Below, one piece after another: positions 63,801 to 64,000 of a DNA stretch of 64,000 nt (the stretch's first letter is position 1; every line of letters starts with the position of its first letter). The stretch is taken from positions 3,534,001 through 3,598,000 of the forward strand of contig NC_089431.1 in the NCBI RefSeq assembly GCF_026210795.1. Reading direction: 5' to 3'. Source of the DNA: Rhizophagus irregularis. Lineage: Eukaryota > Glomeromycota > Glomeromycetes > Glomerales > Glomeraceae. Made by a program: the position numbers and the translations under genes. The notes beneath the pieces are model-generated. The model had not been told where the DNA came from and made no database searches. It saw only the letters and a list, made by a program, of their open reading frames with translations.

Positions 63801-64000
63801 GTGACATTGTATGATGATAAGTAATCATGGAGAATTAGGTTGCGTTGATCACAAGATTTTCCTTCATTTGTTATACGTACAAATAATTTTACTAAATCTG
63901 AAACGATAGTATATGTATTATCAACTAATAATGTTTGTGATTGTTCAGCTGTAAATTCTTGATTACTTAATGTATTTTCATGAGATGTTGGAATTGTTTT
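60819..64000 (-). CDS. Sel1-repeat protein with large C-terminal domain, 5' partial
   Basis: Exon 63127-64000 runs off the right edge. After a GT..AG intron, exon 60819-63052 follows in phase. The visible N-terminal part (TLSNQEFTAEQSQTLLVDN) is followed by about five Sel1 repeats (AAQYYLGICFENGFG, LGYCYLKGIG, VAQYNVAICFDDG). Then a region of about 740 residues begins ELIQRWKLNHGLLLDG and contains YTNINYPNSS, CINFPVAEITY and GGQLFIKDFN. I know this region only as a recurrent, unnamed part of Rhizophagus Sel1 proteins. The frame ends at TGA 60819, but a second frame continues the protein to about 60670 (see next entry). Probably a cytoplasmic signalling scaffold; inferred from the repeats only. 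Confidence 0.8.

Overview
The window looks like a nuclear contig of an arbuscular mycorrhizal fungus (Rhizophagus/Glomeromycotina type). This is inferred from very AT-rich DNA, short GT-AG introns, Sel1-repeat proteins and tyrosine-kinase-like genes of the kind these fungi have expanded, and dense young transposons. I see no rRNA, tRNA or CRISPR array.

Layout. Bases 1-2562: a Sel1-repeat gene running in from the left. 2563-6676: small non-autonomous elements (a foldback, a hAT-type element with an 8-bp target duplication, a 16-bp-TIR MITE). 6677-7766 and 49444-50290: two halves of one kinase gene in the same orientation. Between them, 7767-49443 behaves as one giant insertion. It begins CCCTATGAAAAAAG, ends with the exact inverse, is flanked by AAA, and removing it rejoins the kinase reading frame. 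It carries an intact-looking 8-exon tnp2 (CACTA-like) transposase gene, a small 4-exon gene, a Myb/SANT-like Gln-rich gene, and a gene with an Asn run, SFG repeats, a poly-Gln tract and zinc knuckles.

Three younger elements are nested inside it: a Ty3/gypsy retrotransposon (10314-18858) in an exon of the small gene, a Ginger-type DNA transposon (26686-31471), and a 14.5-kb Polinton-like element (32729-47266) in the CAG tract of the poly-Gln gene. Without them the outer element would be about 13.8 kb. 50290-64000 holds a MITE, a kinase gene, AT-rich intergenic DNA and a second Sel1-repeat gene leaving the window on the minus strand.

The most unusual system is the Polinton-like element. It has 459-bp terminal inverted repeats, a chromodomain integrase, an A32-type packaging ATPase, an SF3 helicase and a protein-primed-type family B polymerase, as a Polinton does. 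I find no double-jelly-roll capsid or adenovirus-type protease. In their place is a retroelement-like gag ORF followed by a retropepsin-like ORF in the -1 frame. The two are joined by a run of nine A and a G placed directly before the gag stop. Two F-box-like proteins and several unknown intronless ORFs complete it. Its polymerase gene is broken by one in-frame stop and one frameshift, so this copy is probably defective despite near-identical termini.
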